64,000 nucleotides of DNA from the NCBI GenBank assembly GCA_024682555.1, contig JAIKZD010000044.1, positions 1 to 64,000 on the forward strand, written 5' to 3'. Both the position numbers and the translations under genes were made by a program. Shown in pieces: positions 49,657 to 58,782 of this stretch (position 1 is the first letter of the stretch; each line of letters begins with the position of its first letter). The stretch comes from Lachnospiraceae bacterium. GTDB lineage: Bacteria > Bacillota > Clostridia > Lachnospirales > Lachnospiraceae. The notes below the pieces were generated by a model. It did no database searches, was not told where the DNA came from, and saw only the letters and a list, made by a program, of their open reading frames with translations.

Positions 49657-51159
49657 ATGAACAAGAAAAAGAAGACAAACGGATCAGGTATAGACATTTA
49701 TATACCCGCTATTATCATGATAATAGTGTTGTTTGTGCTTACCATAAATTACAAGGGCAAGATGGAGGAAAAATCCAGATCCATTGTTCTCAGCAAGTAT
49801 ACTCTGATCTGTCAGGATTCATCCAAGAAATATACCGAGATCTTTGCCACCTTCAGTTCAACCGCGGATATGATCACGAAGTATCTCGGCGACAATGGCT
49901 TTTCGGATGAAAAGACTTCGGTTGAGCTGTTAAAAACGGCGATATCCTATCTCAATATCGATAATGCCTACATCATAGACGGTGACGGAAAAGTTATGGA
50001 CCAGGACGGCAAAAAGTATCCGGACAGGGAAAGCGTGATACCCTTTGTCGAAATAGCCGATAAAAGGACAAATGCCTTAAATTCCGTGACCGTGGATGAT
50101 AAGATGTGGCTTTATACCATCAGACCCGTCGGGAATCTTTCAAACGGTTCCGTTGTTTTTCTTTTTACCGAAGACAGCATTTCAAAGATCGCCGAGCTTA
50201 TAAACGGTGCCAGAAATTCAAAGATCGTAACTTATCTGCTGATCACCAACGAAGGCGTGATAATAGACAATGCAGGGCTTAATACCAAGGATTACAAGAT
50301 CGGATCGACTGTCTATAAGGATCTGGATATCGATAATGTGGAATTTGTAAATACCACAAGAAAGAGCTTTATAAACAGTATCCGGGTCAATACCTCCGGA
50401 ACGGTCGAGATAAAGAGCTCCGATTCCTCGAGATATCTGATCTATGCTCCCGTAAACGGCAGCAACTGTATGATAATGATCGTGCTTTCCCAGGGAAATC
50501 TGGAATCCATGGTCAGAGAGGAAAACAAGAATACCGGCATATTTGTCAGAAATCTGATGATACTTGCCATTCTCTTTATCGTTGCCCTCTTCTTTATAAT
50601 CCTTAAGAACCTGCTGCTTGTAAGGCTTAAGAGCAAGGGTCTTGAGACCAGGGCGGAGACCGACCTTCTGACGGATCTGTACAATAAGGTCACCACGGAA
50701 AACAAGATAAAGGAATATCTCGAGGAGGAAGGTGCAAAGCATAAGAGCATGATGATCCTCATAGATATTGATAATTTCAAGAAGATCAACGATACAATGG
50801 GCCACGCCTTTGGCGATGAGGTCTTAAAGGCAGTGGGCCAGGCATTAAAGGCACAGTTCAGAGCCAGTGATATCGTGGGAAGACTGGGCGGTGACGAGTT
50901 TGTGGTCTTTCTGAAAAACATGCCCGACGAAGAGACGATGCAGCGTGAGGCAAAGAAACTGGAACTCATGTTCAAGGCTTTTCAGGTGGGTACATATACC
51001 AAGTATTCTCCCACAGCCAGCATGGGGGTTGCCATAGTTCCCACCGATGCTGCGGATTTCGAATCCCTTTATAAAAAAGCCGACGAAGCACTGTATAAAT
51101 CCAAGAATAACGGAAAGAATCAGATGACCTTTTACAGTGAGAGAGGTCTTAAAGCCTGA
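49657..51159 (+). CDS. Diguanylate cyclase with extracellular sensor domain
   Basis: GGDEF: DIDNFKKINDTMGHAFGDEVLK...RLGGDEFVVFL; N-terminal TM and sensor region. Confidence 0.9.
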   Translation: MNKKKKTNGSGIDIYIPAIIMIIVLFVLTINYKGKMEEKSRSIVLSKYTLICQDSSKKYTEIFATFSSTADMITKYLGDNGFSDEKTSVELLKTAISYLNIDNAYIIDGDGKVMDQDGKKYPDRESVIPFVEIADKRTNALNSVTVDDKMWLYTIRPVGNLSNGSVVFLFTEDSISKIAELINGARNSKIVTYLLITNEGVIIDNAGLNTKDYKIGSTVYKDLDIDNVEFVNTTRKSFINSIRVNTSGTVEIKSSDSSRYLIYAPVNGSNCMIMIVLSQGNLESMVREENKNTGIFVRNLMILAILFIVALFFIILKNLLLVRLKSKGLETRAETDLLTDLYNKVTTENKIKEYLEEEGAKHKSMMILIDIDNFKKINDTMGHAFGDEVLKAVGQALKAQFRASDIVGRLGGDEFVVFLKNMPDEETMQREAKKLELMFKAFQVGTYTKYSPTASMGVAIVPTDAADFESLYKKADEALYKSKNNGKNQMTFYSERGLKA

Positions 51160-51208
51160 GTTGGGCAAAATGCATATCTTTTAAAAAAATCTTTGTGGAT
51201 TTGTGGCA

Positions 51209-51236
51209 TTACAAAAAAACAGGACTTTTGTTATAC
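51209..51236 (+). promoter_or_regulatory. Candidate sigma-A promoter for the downstream ABC ATPase
   Basis: TTACAA - 16 bp - TTATAC. Confidence 0.45.
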
Positions 51237-51288
51237 TTTTTTTCAGATTGATTTACCAGATTCTAATTTTTTTCAGGAGGAATTGTAA

Positions 51289-52401
51289 ATGTCAAGTTTG
51301 TCATTAAAGAACATCTGCAAGGTATACCCCAATGGTTTTGAAGCCGTTAAGGATTTTAACCTTGAGATATCGGATCAGGAATTTATTATCTTCGTTGGAC
51401 CTTCAGGCTGCGGTAAGTCTACAACTCTTCGTATGATCGCAGGACTTGAGGAGATCACATCCGGTGAGTTAAAGATCGGTGACAGAGTTGTTAATGATGT
51501 TGAGCCCAAGGACAGAGATATCGCCATGGTTTTCCAGAACTACGCTCTGTATCCTCATATGACGGTTTATGATAACATGGCTTTCGGACTTAAGCTCCGT
51601 AAGGTTCCCAAGGACGAGATAGACAAGATGGTTAAGGAAGCAGCAAAGATCCTCGACCTTACAGCACTCCTTGACCGTAAGCCCAAGGCTCTTTCCGGTG
51701 GACAGAGACAGAGAGTTGCAATGGGACGTGCCATAGTTCGTAACCCCAAGGTATTCCTTATGGACGAGCCTCTTTCAAACCTGGATGCAAAGCTTCGTGT
51801 ACAGATGCGTATCGAGATCGCAAAGCTTCACCAGAGACTCGGAACCACCATCATCTACGTTACACATGACCAGACAGAGGCCATGACCCTTGGTACCAGG
51901 ATCGTTGTTATGAAGGACGGTGTTATCCAGCAGGTTGATACACCTCAGAACTTATATGAGAAGCCCGCTAACTTATTCGTTGCAGGTTTCATGGGATCAC
52001 CTCAGATGAACTTCCTTGATGCTGTTGTTGAAGTTCAGGGTGAGACAGCAAATCTTAAGGTTGGCGGAAAGACCATTCCTCTTCCTCCCGCAAAGAGCAA
52101 GAAGGTTATCGAGGGCGGATATGACGGAAAGACCGTTACCTTCGGTGTACGTCCCGAGGATGTTTATGATTCCGAAATGTTCATAGAGACATCACCTCAG
52201 AGCGTATTTGAGTCTACCGTTAAGGTTTACGAGCTTCTTGGTGCGGAAGTATTCTTATACTTTGATCTCGATGAGTTCCCGATCACTGCAAGGGTTGATC
52301 CCCGTACAACAGCAAGACCCGGCGATACCATCAAGTTTGCCATCGATACCGAGAAGATTCACGTATTTGACAAGGATACCGAGCAGACTATCACCAACTA
52401 A
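51289..52401 (+). CDS. Sugar ABC transporter ATP-binding protein (MsmK/UgpC type)
   Basis: GPSGCGKSTTLRMIAGLEEITSGEL, LSGGQRQRVAMGRAIVRNPKVFLMDEPLSNLDAKLR. Confidence 0.93.
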   Translation: MSSLSLKNICKVYPNGFEAVKDFNLEISDQEFIIFVGPSGCGKSTTLRMIAGLEEITSGELKIGDRVVNDVEPKDRDIAMVFQNYALYPHMTVYDNMAFGLKLRKVPKDEIDKMVKEAAKILDLTALLDRKPKALSGGQRQRVAMGRAIVRNPKVFLMDEPLSNLDAKLRVQMRIEIAKLHQRLGTTIIYVTHDQTEAMTLGTRIVVMKDGVIQQVDTPQNLYEKPANLFVAGFMGSPQMNFLDAVVEVQGETANLKVGGKTIPLPPAKSKKVIEGGYDGKTVTFGVRPEDVYDSEMFIETSPQSVFESTVKVYELLGAEVFLYFDLDEFPITARVDPRTTARPGDTIKFAIDTEKIHVFDKDTEQTITN

Positions 52402-52437
52402 ACCGTATTTCAGGGTTTGGATCGATAAGACTTATGG

Positions 52438-52470
52438 CAGGGAGAGATACAGACATCTCTCCCTGTTTTT
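52438..52470 (+). terminator. Rho-independent terminator
   Basis: CAGGGAGAGAT...ATCTCTCCCTG followed by TTTTT. Confidence 0.85.
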
Positions 52471-52554
52471 GATGAAAACTCTTTTTGTTTAAAGGTACAG
52501 GTGGTAAACTCGATACAGATGAGCGATGATCATTAATATCAAAAGGAGAAGCAG

Positions 52555-53631
52555 ATGATATCAAATCATATAATCCAGAACTGTATAGACGAAATAAGGA
52601 CCATATCCAAGGCGGAACTGACGGTAACGGATGCTTTCGGAAACACGATAGCAAGGACAGAAGACGCGGGTGATACGGAGAAACCGGTACTTCTTGAGTT
52701 TATGAATTCCCCTGCCGCATTTCAGGAGCTTAAAGGGCGGCTGCTGTTCAAGATAAACGAGGATGACCAGTTAAGCTTTATATTGATCGTGGATGCGGGA
52801 GATGATGCTTTTCTCATAGGAAAGATGACGGTATGTCAGATACAGAATCTGATAATAGCCTACAGGGACAGGATAGACAAGAACAGCTTTTATCAGAACC
52901 TGATACTTGATAATCTGCTGCTTGTGGATATTTATAACAGGGCACAGAAGCTTCATATAGAGGCTGTAATGCCGCGTATAGTCTATGTGATAGAGGTGCT
53001 TCCCGATAAGATACATAATGCCCATGAGCTTATAAAGGAGCTGATGAGCTCGCAGAATGATCATGTGACAAGCGTTGATGAGACACATATCATAGTCATT
53101 AAAGCCCTTACCGATAACGAAACACCCGAAGATATAGATAATATGGCAAAAATGTTCGTGGATATGACCGGATCGGAACTGATGATCAACGCCCGGGTAT
53201 CCTACGGTACCGTTGTGAACGAGATCAAGGGCATATCCAAATCCTACAAGGAAGCTATAATGGCTCTCGACGTGGGAAAGATATTCTATGCCGGCAAAAA
53301 GATAATCGCCTACAGTGCTCTCGGTATCGGAAGGCTCATATACCAGCTTCCTGTAAACCTGTGCCATATGTTTTTAAAAGAGGTGTTAGGTGATGTAAGG
53401 CTTGATGATATAGATGATGAGATCCTTACCACCGTTGATAAATTCTTTGAAAACAGCCTGAATGTGTCGGAGACCTCAAGACAGCTTTATATCCACAGAA
53501 ATACGCTTGTATACAGGATAGAAAAGCTTCAGAAGGCCACGGGCCTTGATGTGAGGATATTTGATGATGCACTTACGCTTAAGATAGCAACGATGGTGGA
53601 TAACTATATAAGATTTACGGAGAATCAGTGA
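52555..53631 (+). CDS. Sugar-diacid/PucR-type transcriptional regulator (CdaR-like)
   Basis: N-terminal sugar-diacid-like region; C-terminal HTH NVSETSRQLYIHRNTLVYRIEKLQKATGLD. Confidence 0.85.
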   Translation: MISNHIIQNCIDEIRTISKAELTVTDAFGNTIARTEDAGDTEKPVLLEFMNSPAAFQELKGRLLFKINEDDQLSFILIVDAGDDAFLIGKMTVCQIQNLIIAYRDRIDKNSFYQNLILDNLLLVDIYNRAQKLHIEAVMPRIVYVIEVLPDKIHNAHELIKELMSSQNDHVTSVDETHIIVIKALTDNETPEDIDNMAKMFVDMTGSELMINARVSYGTVVNEIKGISKSYKEAIMALDVGKIFYAGKKIIAYSALGIGRLIYQLPVNLCHMFLKEVLGDVRLDDIDDEILTTVDKFFENSLNVSETSRQLYIHRNTLVYRIEKLQKATGLDVRIFDDALTLKIATMVDNYIRFTENQ

Positions 53632-53661
53632 AATCCGGCCTGAATTGCTTTGCTCCGGGGG

Positions 53662-54354
53662 TTATCGTCCCCTGATGATCGCATTGACACCGTATTTTGA
53701 GAGCTGTAAGGCAAAGGCCTGCAGCTCTTCTTTTGTACAGGCGCAGAGACTGTGATCGGTAACATTTTCGTTGTCCTCAAAGGATTGCAGATAATAGGGA
53801 TCCGCGCCCCTTATAAGCTCACCGATCTCATCAAAGGCCCGTTTATCATGGTACTGTTTTATGACCGTAGTACGGAATTCAAAGGGTATCCTTTTTTCCA
53901 TCAGGATTTCAATGCTTTTTTTAACGGCTCCGGTATCCGGATTTATAACGCCCGAAACCGCGGCATAGCCTGAAAGTGAGGATTTAATATCCATGGCTAT
54001 GTAGTCTAAAAGCTCCCTGTCAATAAGCTCCTTCAGGGTTTTCGGAGAGGTGCCGTTTGTATCAAGCTTGACTGAATAGCCATATTCCTTAACTCTTGAA
54101 ATGAAGCCGGCAAGGTCCTTCTGCAGTGTGGGCTCTCCGCCCGAGATGCAGATGCCGTCAAGGATCCCCTTTCTTTTTGCCAAAAAAGCAAATACCTCAT
54201 CCTCTGAAAGATATCCTGTATTAATGTCAGATTCCGCAAGCGGGATATTATAGCAATAGGGACAGCGGAAATTACAGCCCGGGGTGAAGATCGTAGCGGC
54301 GACCTTCCCGGGATAATCAAGTAATGTGGTTTTCTGAATGCCGTAAATTTGCAC
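53662..54354 (-). CDS. nrdG: Anaerobic ribonucleotide reductase-activating protein (radical SAM)
   Basis: IQKTTLLDYPGKVAATIFTPGCNFRCPYCYN. Confidence 0.75.
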   Translation of the reverse strand: MQIYGIQKTTLLDYPGKVAATIFTPGCNFRCPYCYNIPLAESDINTGYLSEDEVFAFLAKRKGILDGICISGGEPTLQKDLAGFISRVKEYGYSVKLDTNGTSPKTLKELIDRELLDYIAMDIKSSLSGYAAVSGVINPDTGAVKKSIEILMEKRIPFEFRTTVIKQYHDKRAFDEIGELIRGADPYYLQSFEDNENVTDHSLCACTKEELQAFALQLSKYGVNAIIRGR

Positions 54355-54437
54355 CTTAACGTCTCCCTGTGGTAGGATTTATACAGATAAATGATATCAT
54401 GATAAGTATATCACAGGAATCGAGAGAATAAACAGTT

Positions 54438-54911
54438 ATGACAGCTGACGAAAGATACATGAAGGAAGCCTTAAAGCAGGCAAAAAAGGCCGAAGAGATA
54501 AACGAGGTCCCCATCGGATGTGTGATAGTGTATGAGGGAAAAGTGATCGCAAGGGGCTATAACAGAAGAAAGATCGATAAAAATACCCTTTCACATGCCG
54601 AACTCATTGCCATAAAGAAGGCAAGTAAGAAGCTTGGAGACTGGAGGCTTGAGGGCTGCACCATGTATGTTACCTTAGAGCCCTGTCAGATGTGTGCCGG
54701 TGCGATAGTGCAGGCCCGCATAGACAGGTGCGTTATAGGCTGCATGAGTCCCAAATCCGGCTGTGCGGGCTCCATCATTAATCTCCTTGATATGGATGAG
54801 TTCAATCACAGGGTTGAGATCACATCGGGAGTTCTGGAAGAGGAATGCTCGGAAATACTGTCGGGATTCTTCACGGATCTGAGAAAACAGTTAAAGATGC
54901 AGGAACAGTAG
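54438..54911 (+). CDS. tadA: tRNA-specific adenosine deaminase
   Basis: NTLSHAELIAIKKA and TLEPCQMCAGAIVQARI deaminase motifs. Confidence 0.93.
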   Translation: MTADERYMKEALKQAKKAEEINEVPIGCVIVYEGKVIARGYNRRKIDKNTLSHAELIAIKKASKKLGDWRLEGCTMYVTLEPCQMCAGAIVQARIDRCVIGCMSPKSGCAGSIINLLDMDEFNHRVEITSGVLEEECSEILSGFFTDLRKQLKMQEQ

Positions 54912-55005
54912 GGTGCCGGGACAACAGGATGCGCATCCGGTCAGGCAGAGTTTATGGTAACATTCAGGTATTACAGGGATTGGTGAAGCAGAAAGGAATT
55001 TCGGT

Positions 55006-55641
55006 TTGAAGGAACTAATAGCCCGGTTATCGGAAAACAGAAAACTGATGGCAGTGACAGCTTTGGCAGGGTTACTGATAATAGCTTCGGTCATCGGTAT
55101 TGCCGTTTCGGTCGTAAAAGGGAAAAAAACCGAAACCGTATCAGAAAAATCCGGGGAGGTATCTGGAAACTCCGGGAATGCCGGGGGTCCCGTTATCATT
55201 TTGAATGAAGATGCGGATGTGAATAAATCCGGTCAGGCAGCGGATACCAAACCGGGAAATACAGAAACAGGCAATGCCGAAACAGAGGAGGCGGCCGGGC
55301 GTTTATTTGATCTTATCAATGAGATCAGAAAAACGGAAGGTTTACAGGAACTTGAGTGGACAGAGGGAATGGAAGAAGCGGCTAAAACAAGGGCATCTGA
55401 GGCTTCCGAGGTATGGTCCCATTTCCGCCCGGACGGAAGCAAGTATTATACGGTAAACGAAGATCTGGTATACGGTGAGAGCCTTGCAAGAAGCTTTACC
55501 ACGGCGGATGAAACCCTTAATGCCTGGCTTGGATATCCCAAAGACAGGGATAATATCGATTTTCCCGATTACAAAACGGCAGCAGCAGCCGTCTGTATCA
55601 AGGACGGCGTCTGGTACTGGGCGATGCTGTTCGGATATTGA
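55006..55641 (+). CDS. CAP/SCP-domain extracellular protein
   Basis: LINEIRKTEGLQELEWTEGMEEAAKTRASEASEVWSHFRPDGSKYYT; N-terminal TM anchor; TTG start. Confidence 0.8.
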   Translation: MKELIARLSENRKLMAVTALAGLLIIASVIGIAVSVVKGKKTETVSEKSGEVSGNSGNAGGPVIILNEDADVNKSGQAADTKPGNTETGNAETEEAAGRLFDLINEIRKTEGLQELEWTEGMEEAAKTRASEASEVWSHFRPDGSKYYTVNEDLVYGESLARSFTTADETLNAWLGYPKDRDNIDFPDYKTAAAAVCIKDGVWYWAMLFGY

Positions 55642-55747
55642 ATACAACTCATCAGGTATACTGTGAATGAATATAAATAACCATAGCCAACAAAGTAAGC
55701 TAATATGCAGGATCAGCCTATAGATCTTCAGATTATTACCTGAACGA

Positions 55748-55945
55748 TCAATTCTTTACAACATCACATTTATCCAGAGCATATCGAAGGAGTCTTCCTA
55801 TCAGCTCATTTCGGCTTCTTCCTGTCTGTTCTGAAAGAACGTCTATCTCTTCAACAAGATCTTCTTTTATTCGAATGGAAAATACTTTGTACCCGTCTTC
55901 ACCCTTCTGGCTTTTTACGGGTATTTTTAATCTGTTATCATCCAA
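55748..55945 (-). CDS. Ribbon-helix-helix DNA-binding protein
   Basis: KVFSIRIKEDLVEEIDVLSEQTGRSRNELIGRLLRYAL. Likely TTG start at 55945, because a strong SD (AGGGAGG) lies inside the ORF-track 5' part. Confidence 0.75.
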   Translation of the reverse strand: MDDNRLKIPVKSQKGEDGYKVFSIRIKEDLVEEIDVLSEQTGRSRNELIGRLLRYALDKCDVVKN

Positions 55946-55961
55946 TGACTTGACCTCCCTA

Positions 55962-56026
55962 AACATATTTTATGTTCTGGAGCGTCATTGATATATGTTA
56001 ATATATATGTTACCATTTATGTTAAC
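55962..56026. promoter_or_regulatory. Putative RHH operator: AACATA-ttt-TATGTT plus three TATGTTA direct repeats
   Basis: TATGTTA at 55994, 56006 and 56018 (exact 12-bp period), and AACATATTTTATGTT at 55962-55976, in the divergent intergenic region. Confidence 0.55.
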
Positions 56027-56083
56027 AGAGATGATCAACTGAAATACTGATGTATTGATTGAAGAAAGGAGTTTGGGGCGGTT

Positions 56084-57631
56084 ATGGCAAATAATAATGA
56101 CTGGGATGATCTTGATGATTCTGAACTTGAAGATTGGGATTATAGACCAAAGAAAGAACCTGTTCAGGAGCAGCAAAAATCGTCAAAGAAGAAAACTCCG
56201 AAAATACAAAAAACACAAAATGTAAAACTTCATTCCGCTAACATTAAATGTCCTTCCTGCGGAGCTGATATTTCTGTAGATACCAGACTTAAGACCGCAA
56301 TCTGTGAATATTGTGGAAATAAGTATAATGTTCATGATGCTGTAAGCAAATCCGAAGCTGTTATAAAAGCTGCAAAAAAAGCCGGCAGGACAGCTTCAGA
56401 GGTCACTGCCGGAGTTGCCAGGGAGCTTGGAAAGAAGAAAAAACTATGCGAGAATTGCGGAACAGAAATAGCTGTAACCGCAAAAAAGTGTTATAAATGC
56501 GGCCACAAGAATCCGGTACCGATTTACAGAAAAACCTGGTTTTGGATACTTGTTATTATTTTTATTGTGTTTCCAGTCATGAATTTCTTTAGCAGCTGCG
56601 GAGGACGAAGACACAGGAGCGGCAAAACATCCGATGATTTTATGGAAATCAGATGGTCAGACAGTGCTATAGCTCAGGCAATACCTGAGCCCGCTAATAT
56701 TACAGTGGGAAAAGTTATTTCTGACAGTGATGATTATTATCATCTCTATATTGGTAACTACAGCAGAAGTGACTTTAATGATTATGTTTCGAAAATAAAA
56801 GAAGCGGGTTTTACAGAGGACAGAGATGGCTCAGATAATCATTATAGTGCCGAGAATGTTGACGGATATGAAATCAATCTTTATTATGAAGATGATGAGG
56901 GAGAAAAAAACGCTTATATGAATCTTACTGCCAGTGCTCCCAATGATGAAGAGCCAACACCGGAACCATTGACGAAGCCGACTCCTGAACCTACGACAGA
57001 GCCGACTCATGTACCTACGCTGGCGGTCGAAGAAGTTAAGGAAGAGGAATCCGAAGATAGTAATAAAACACTTACAGAGGAAGAAAAAAAGGATTTCAAA
57101 AAGGATGTTAATGAACTCTTTAGTGGGTTAACGACAGAAGTTCCTGAAGAGATAAAGGGTGCACTGGAAAGAGCTGCGGATGACATTCTGGATTCCATTA
57201 ATCCTTCCAGAGACTGTGAGGCAATATATAAGGAATATTCTGAAAAGATCAGATCTAAATCTGCAGAATATCAGGATAAAATAACCAATGAAGCAGCAGG
57301 TGGAGCCACTTTTGAAAGACTGACAGAATTATCCGGGGAGGGAGTAGAGGCTATTGCCGAATTAAATGCTCAGGGAATACAGGAAATGGCGGATTATACC
57401 GCTAAATTCGGATTAGGTAGATATGATCTTTATATGAAGTGGTCTTCGGAATTGTATCAGGTTTATGATGAAGAGGGAACAAAGATCTTCAATACCGGCA
57501 CGGATAAGGGGACAGAGGCCTTAAATTCTGAAGTTAACCAGCAAACTGAAGAAATGATGAATGATGTTAACCGGCAGGTAGAAGAAATGATGAATAATAT
57601 GAATTTCGGAGAATATGACTTAAATTTTTAG
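56084..57631 (+). CDS. Zinc-ribbon membrane protein of unknown function
   Basis: Two zinc ribbons (CPSCGADISVDTRLKTAICEYCG; CENCGTEIAVTAKKCYKCGHKN), one TM, P/E/T-rich linker. Confidence 0.7.
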   Translation: MANNNDWDDLDDSELEDWDYRPKKEPVQEQQKSSKKKTPKIQKTQNVKLHSANIKCPSCGADISVDTRLKTAICEYCGNKYNVHDAVSKSEAVIKAAKKAGRTASEVTAGVARELGKKKKLCENCGTEIAVTAKKCYKCGHKNPVPIYRKTWFWILVIIFIVFPVMNFFSSCGGRRHRSGKTSDDFMEIRWSDSAIAQAIPEPANITVGKVISDSDDYYHLYIGNYSRSDFNDYVSKIKEAGFTEDRDGSDNHYSAENVDGYEINLYYEDDEGEKNAYMNLTASAPNDEEPTPEPLTKPTPEPTTEPTHVPTLAVEEVKEEESEDSNKTLTEEEKKDFKKDVNELFSGLTTEVPEEIKGALERAADDILDSINPSRDCEAIYKEYSEKIRSKSAEYQDKITNEAAGGATFERLTELSGEGVEAIAELNAQGIQEMADYTAKFGLGRYDLYMKWSSELYQVYDEEGTKIFNTGTDKGTEALNSEVNQQTEEMMNDVNRQVEEMMNNMNFGEYDLNF

Positions 57632-57673
57632 GGTATTTGGGCGATTTTCAGAATAACACGAGCAGGAGAAGAG

Positions 57674-58249
57674 ATGGCGGCAAAACTTGTATTGGGACCG
57701 GATGAATCGGTGATCATAAAAACCGAACACATTAAATATGGCGGCATGATGGCAAACTTTCAGGATACGCTCTATTTGACCAACCATAATGTGATAGTGG
57801 AAAAAAAGAATGTTTTCGGAGGAACAAAAGAGATAATCTATTTTCCCATCAGGGATATAAAAGTATATAACAATCAGGCACAGGCACAGATAGGCAAAGA
57901 CAGAAACGGATATAATACTCTGGATATTTACTTTATCAATGGTCAGGAATCCTTTTCTTTCACCTGGAAAAAGGACATTATTCCCTGGATAAGAAAAATA
58001 AATGAGCTGTTAACGGGCGATAAAGTGACCACTGCAGTAGTAAATGACAGACTCTCTATTCCCGGATCCGAAACTGTAGCCAGAGCGATTAAGGGTACCA
58101 TTGATACGTATAAAGAAGCTTTTGGGATAAAACCTAAAAAACCAAGGAAAGTATCTATAAGATGCTCCGGCTGTAACGCATCAGTGAACGGAGAAGAAGG
58201 CACATCCGGCATTTGTCCGTATTGCGGTACATATAATGATTTTTCTTAA
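57674..58249 (+). CDS. PH-like domain protein with C-terminal zinc ribbon
   Basis: DTLYLTNHNVIVEKKNVFGGTKEIIYFPIRDIKVY; C-terminal CSGCNASVNGEEGTSGICPYCGTYN. Confidence 0.65.
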   Translation: MAAKLVLGPDESVIIKTEHIKYGGMMANFQDTLYLTNHNVIVEKKNVFGGTKEIIYFPIRDIKVYNNQAQAQIGKDRNGYNTLDIYFINGQESFSFTWKKDIIPWIRKINELLTGDKVTTAVVNDRLSIPGSETVARAIKGTIDTYKEAFGIKPKKPRKVSIRCSGCNASVNGEEGTSGICPYCGTYNDFS

Positions 58250-58338
58250 AAGAAAACACAGAATAGGAAGAGACGGTCCTTTGTGCTTAAATAGCAAAAA
58301 AAGAGCCGTCTTGCTGCTTTCCTGTTCCAATTTGGCGG

Positions 58339-58367
58339 TTGCATTTTCAATCTGTTTCTGATAACAT
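58339..58367 (+). promoter_or_regulatory. Candidate promoter of the ABC-F leader transcript
   Basis: TTGCAT - 17 bp - TAACAT, just upstream of an SD/uORF. Confidence 0.35.
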
Positions 58368-58395
58368 GCATACAACAGAAAAAAGGAGGAGACCA

Positions 58396-58419
58396 ATGAG
58401 AAATATTTCTTGCAGATGA
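58396..58419 (+). promoter_or_regulatory. Short upstream ORF (MRNISCR*), putative leader peptide
   Basis: Strong SD AAAGGAGGAG 5-6 nt upstream of ATG; ORF of seven codons in the long leader of an ABC-F gene. Confidence 0.5.
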
Positions 58420-58641
58420 ACTAACATATAACAGCCTGAGCGACCGGTATAAAGTCAGAATAATGTGTATCGTCCGGATCATGAGATGATTATTGTGATA
58501 CAGGGACGCTGCCTTTCCGATTTTAAACGTATCTGCGGGCTGTGGCATTGCAGGAAATAATTCTTAAAACGGAAACCTTTATCTGTATTTATTACCCGCT
58601 CAAAGGGTCTTTGTATATACGGATCATGTAAAGACATTATG

Positions 58642-58673
58642 GCACCGTGGGATTATCCCTGCGGTGCTTTTTT
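58642..58673 (+). terminator. Leader terminator (attenuator) upstream of ABC-F
   Basis: GCACCG...CGGTGC with inner GGG/CCC pairs, followed by TTTTTT; located 110 nt upstream of the probable ABC-F start. Confidence 0.7.
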
Positions 58674-58782
58674 ATCGCAGGGCTGCGTAAGGAAACATTC
58701 CGGCATAAGCCGGGCGCAGCCTGCGGGCGGGCAGGGTGCGATTGCATCTTCCCTGCCCGATCTTATCAGGGAGGTGATATAT

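Noticed and set aside
54911-54950. Possible SRP (4.5S) RNA after tadA, with GGATGCGCATCC palindrome and GGTCAGGCAGAG
   Set aside because: Lacks the conserved GGTCAGGTCCGGAAGGAAGCAGCC core; only a short palindrome.
58639-58782. In-frame N-terminal extension of the ABC-F ORF (MAPWDYPCGAFLSQGC...)
   Set aside because: It runs through the terminator hairpin and lacks a good SD; ATG 58783 has GGAGGTG and starts the conserved domain. A regulatory uORF role for ATG 58639 cannot be excluded.
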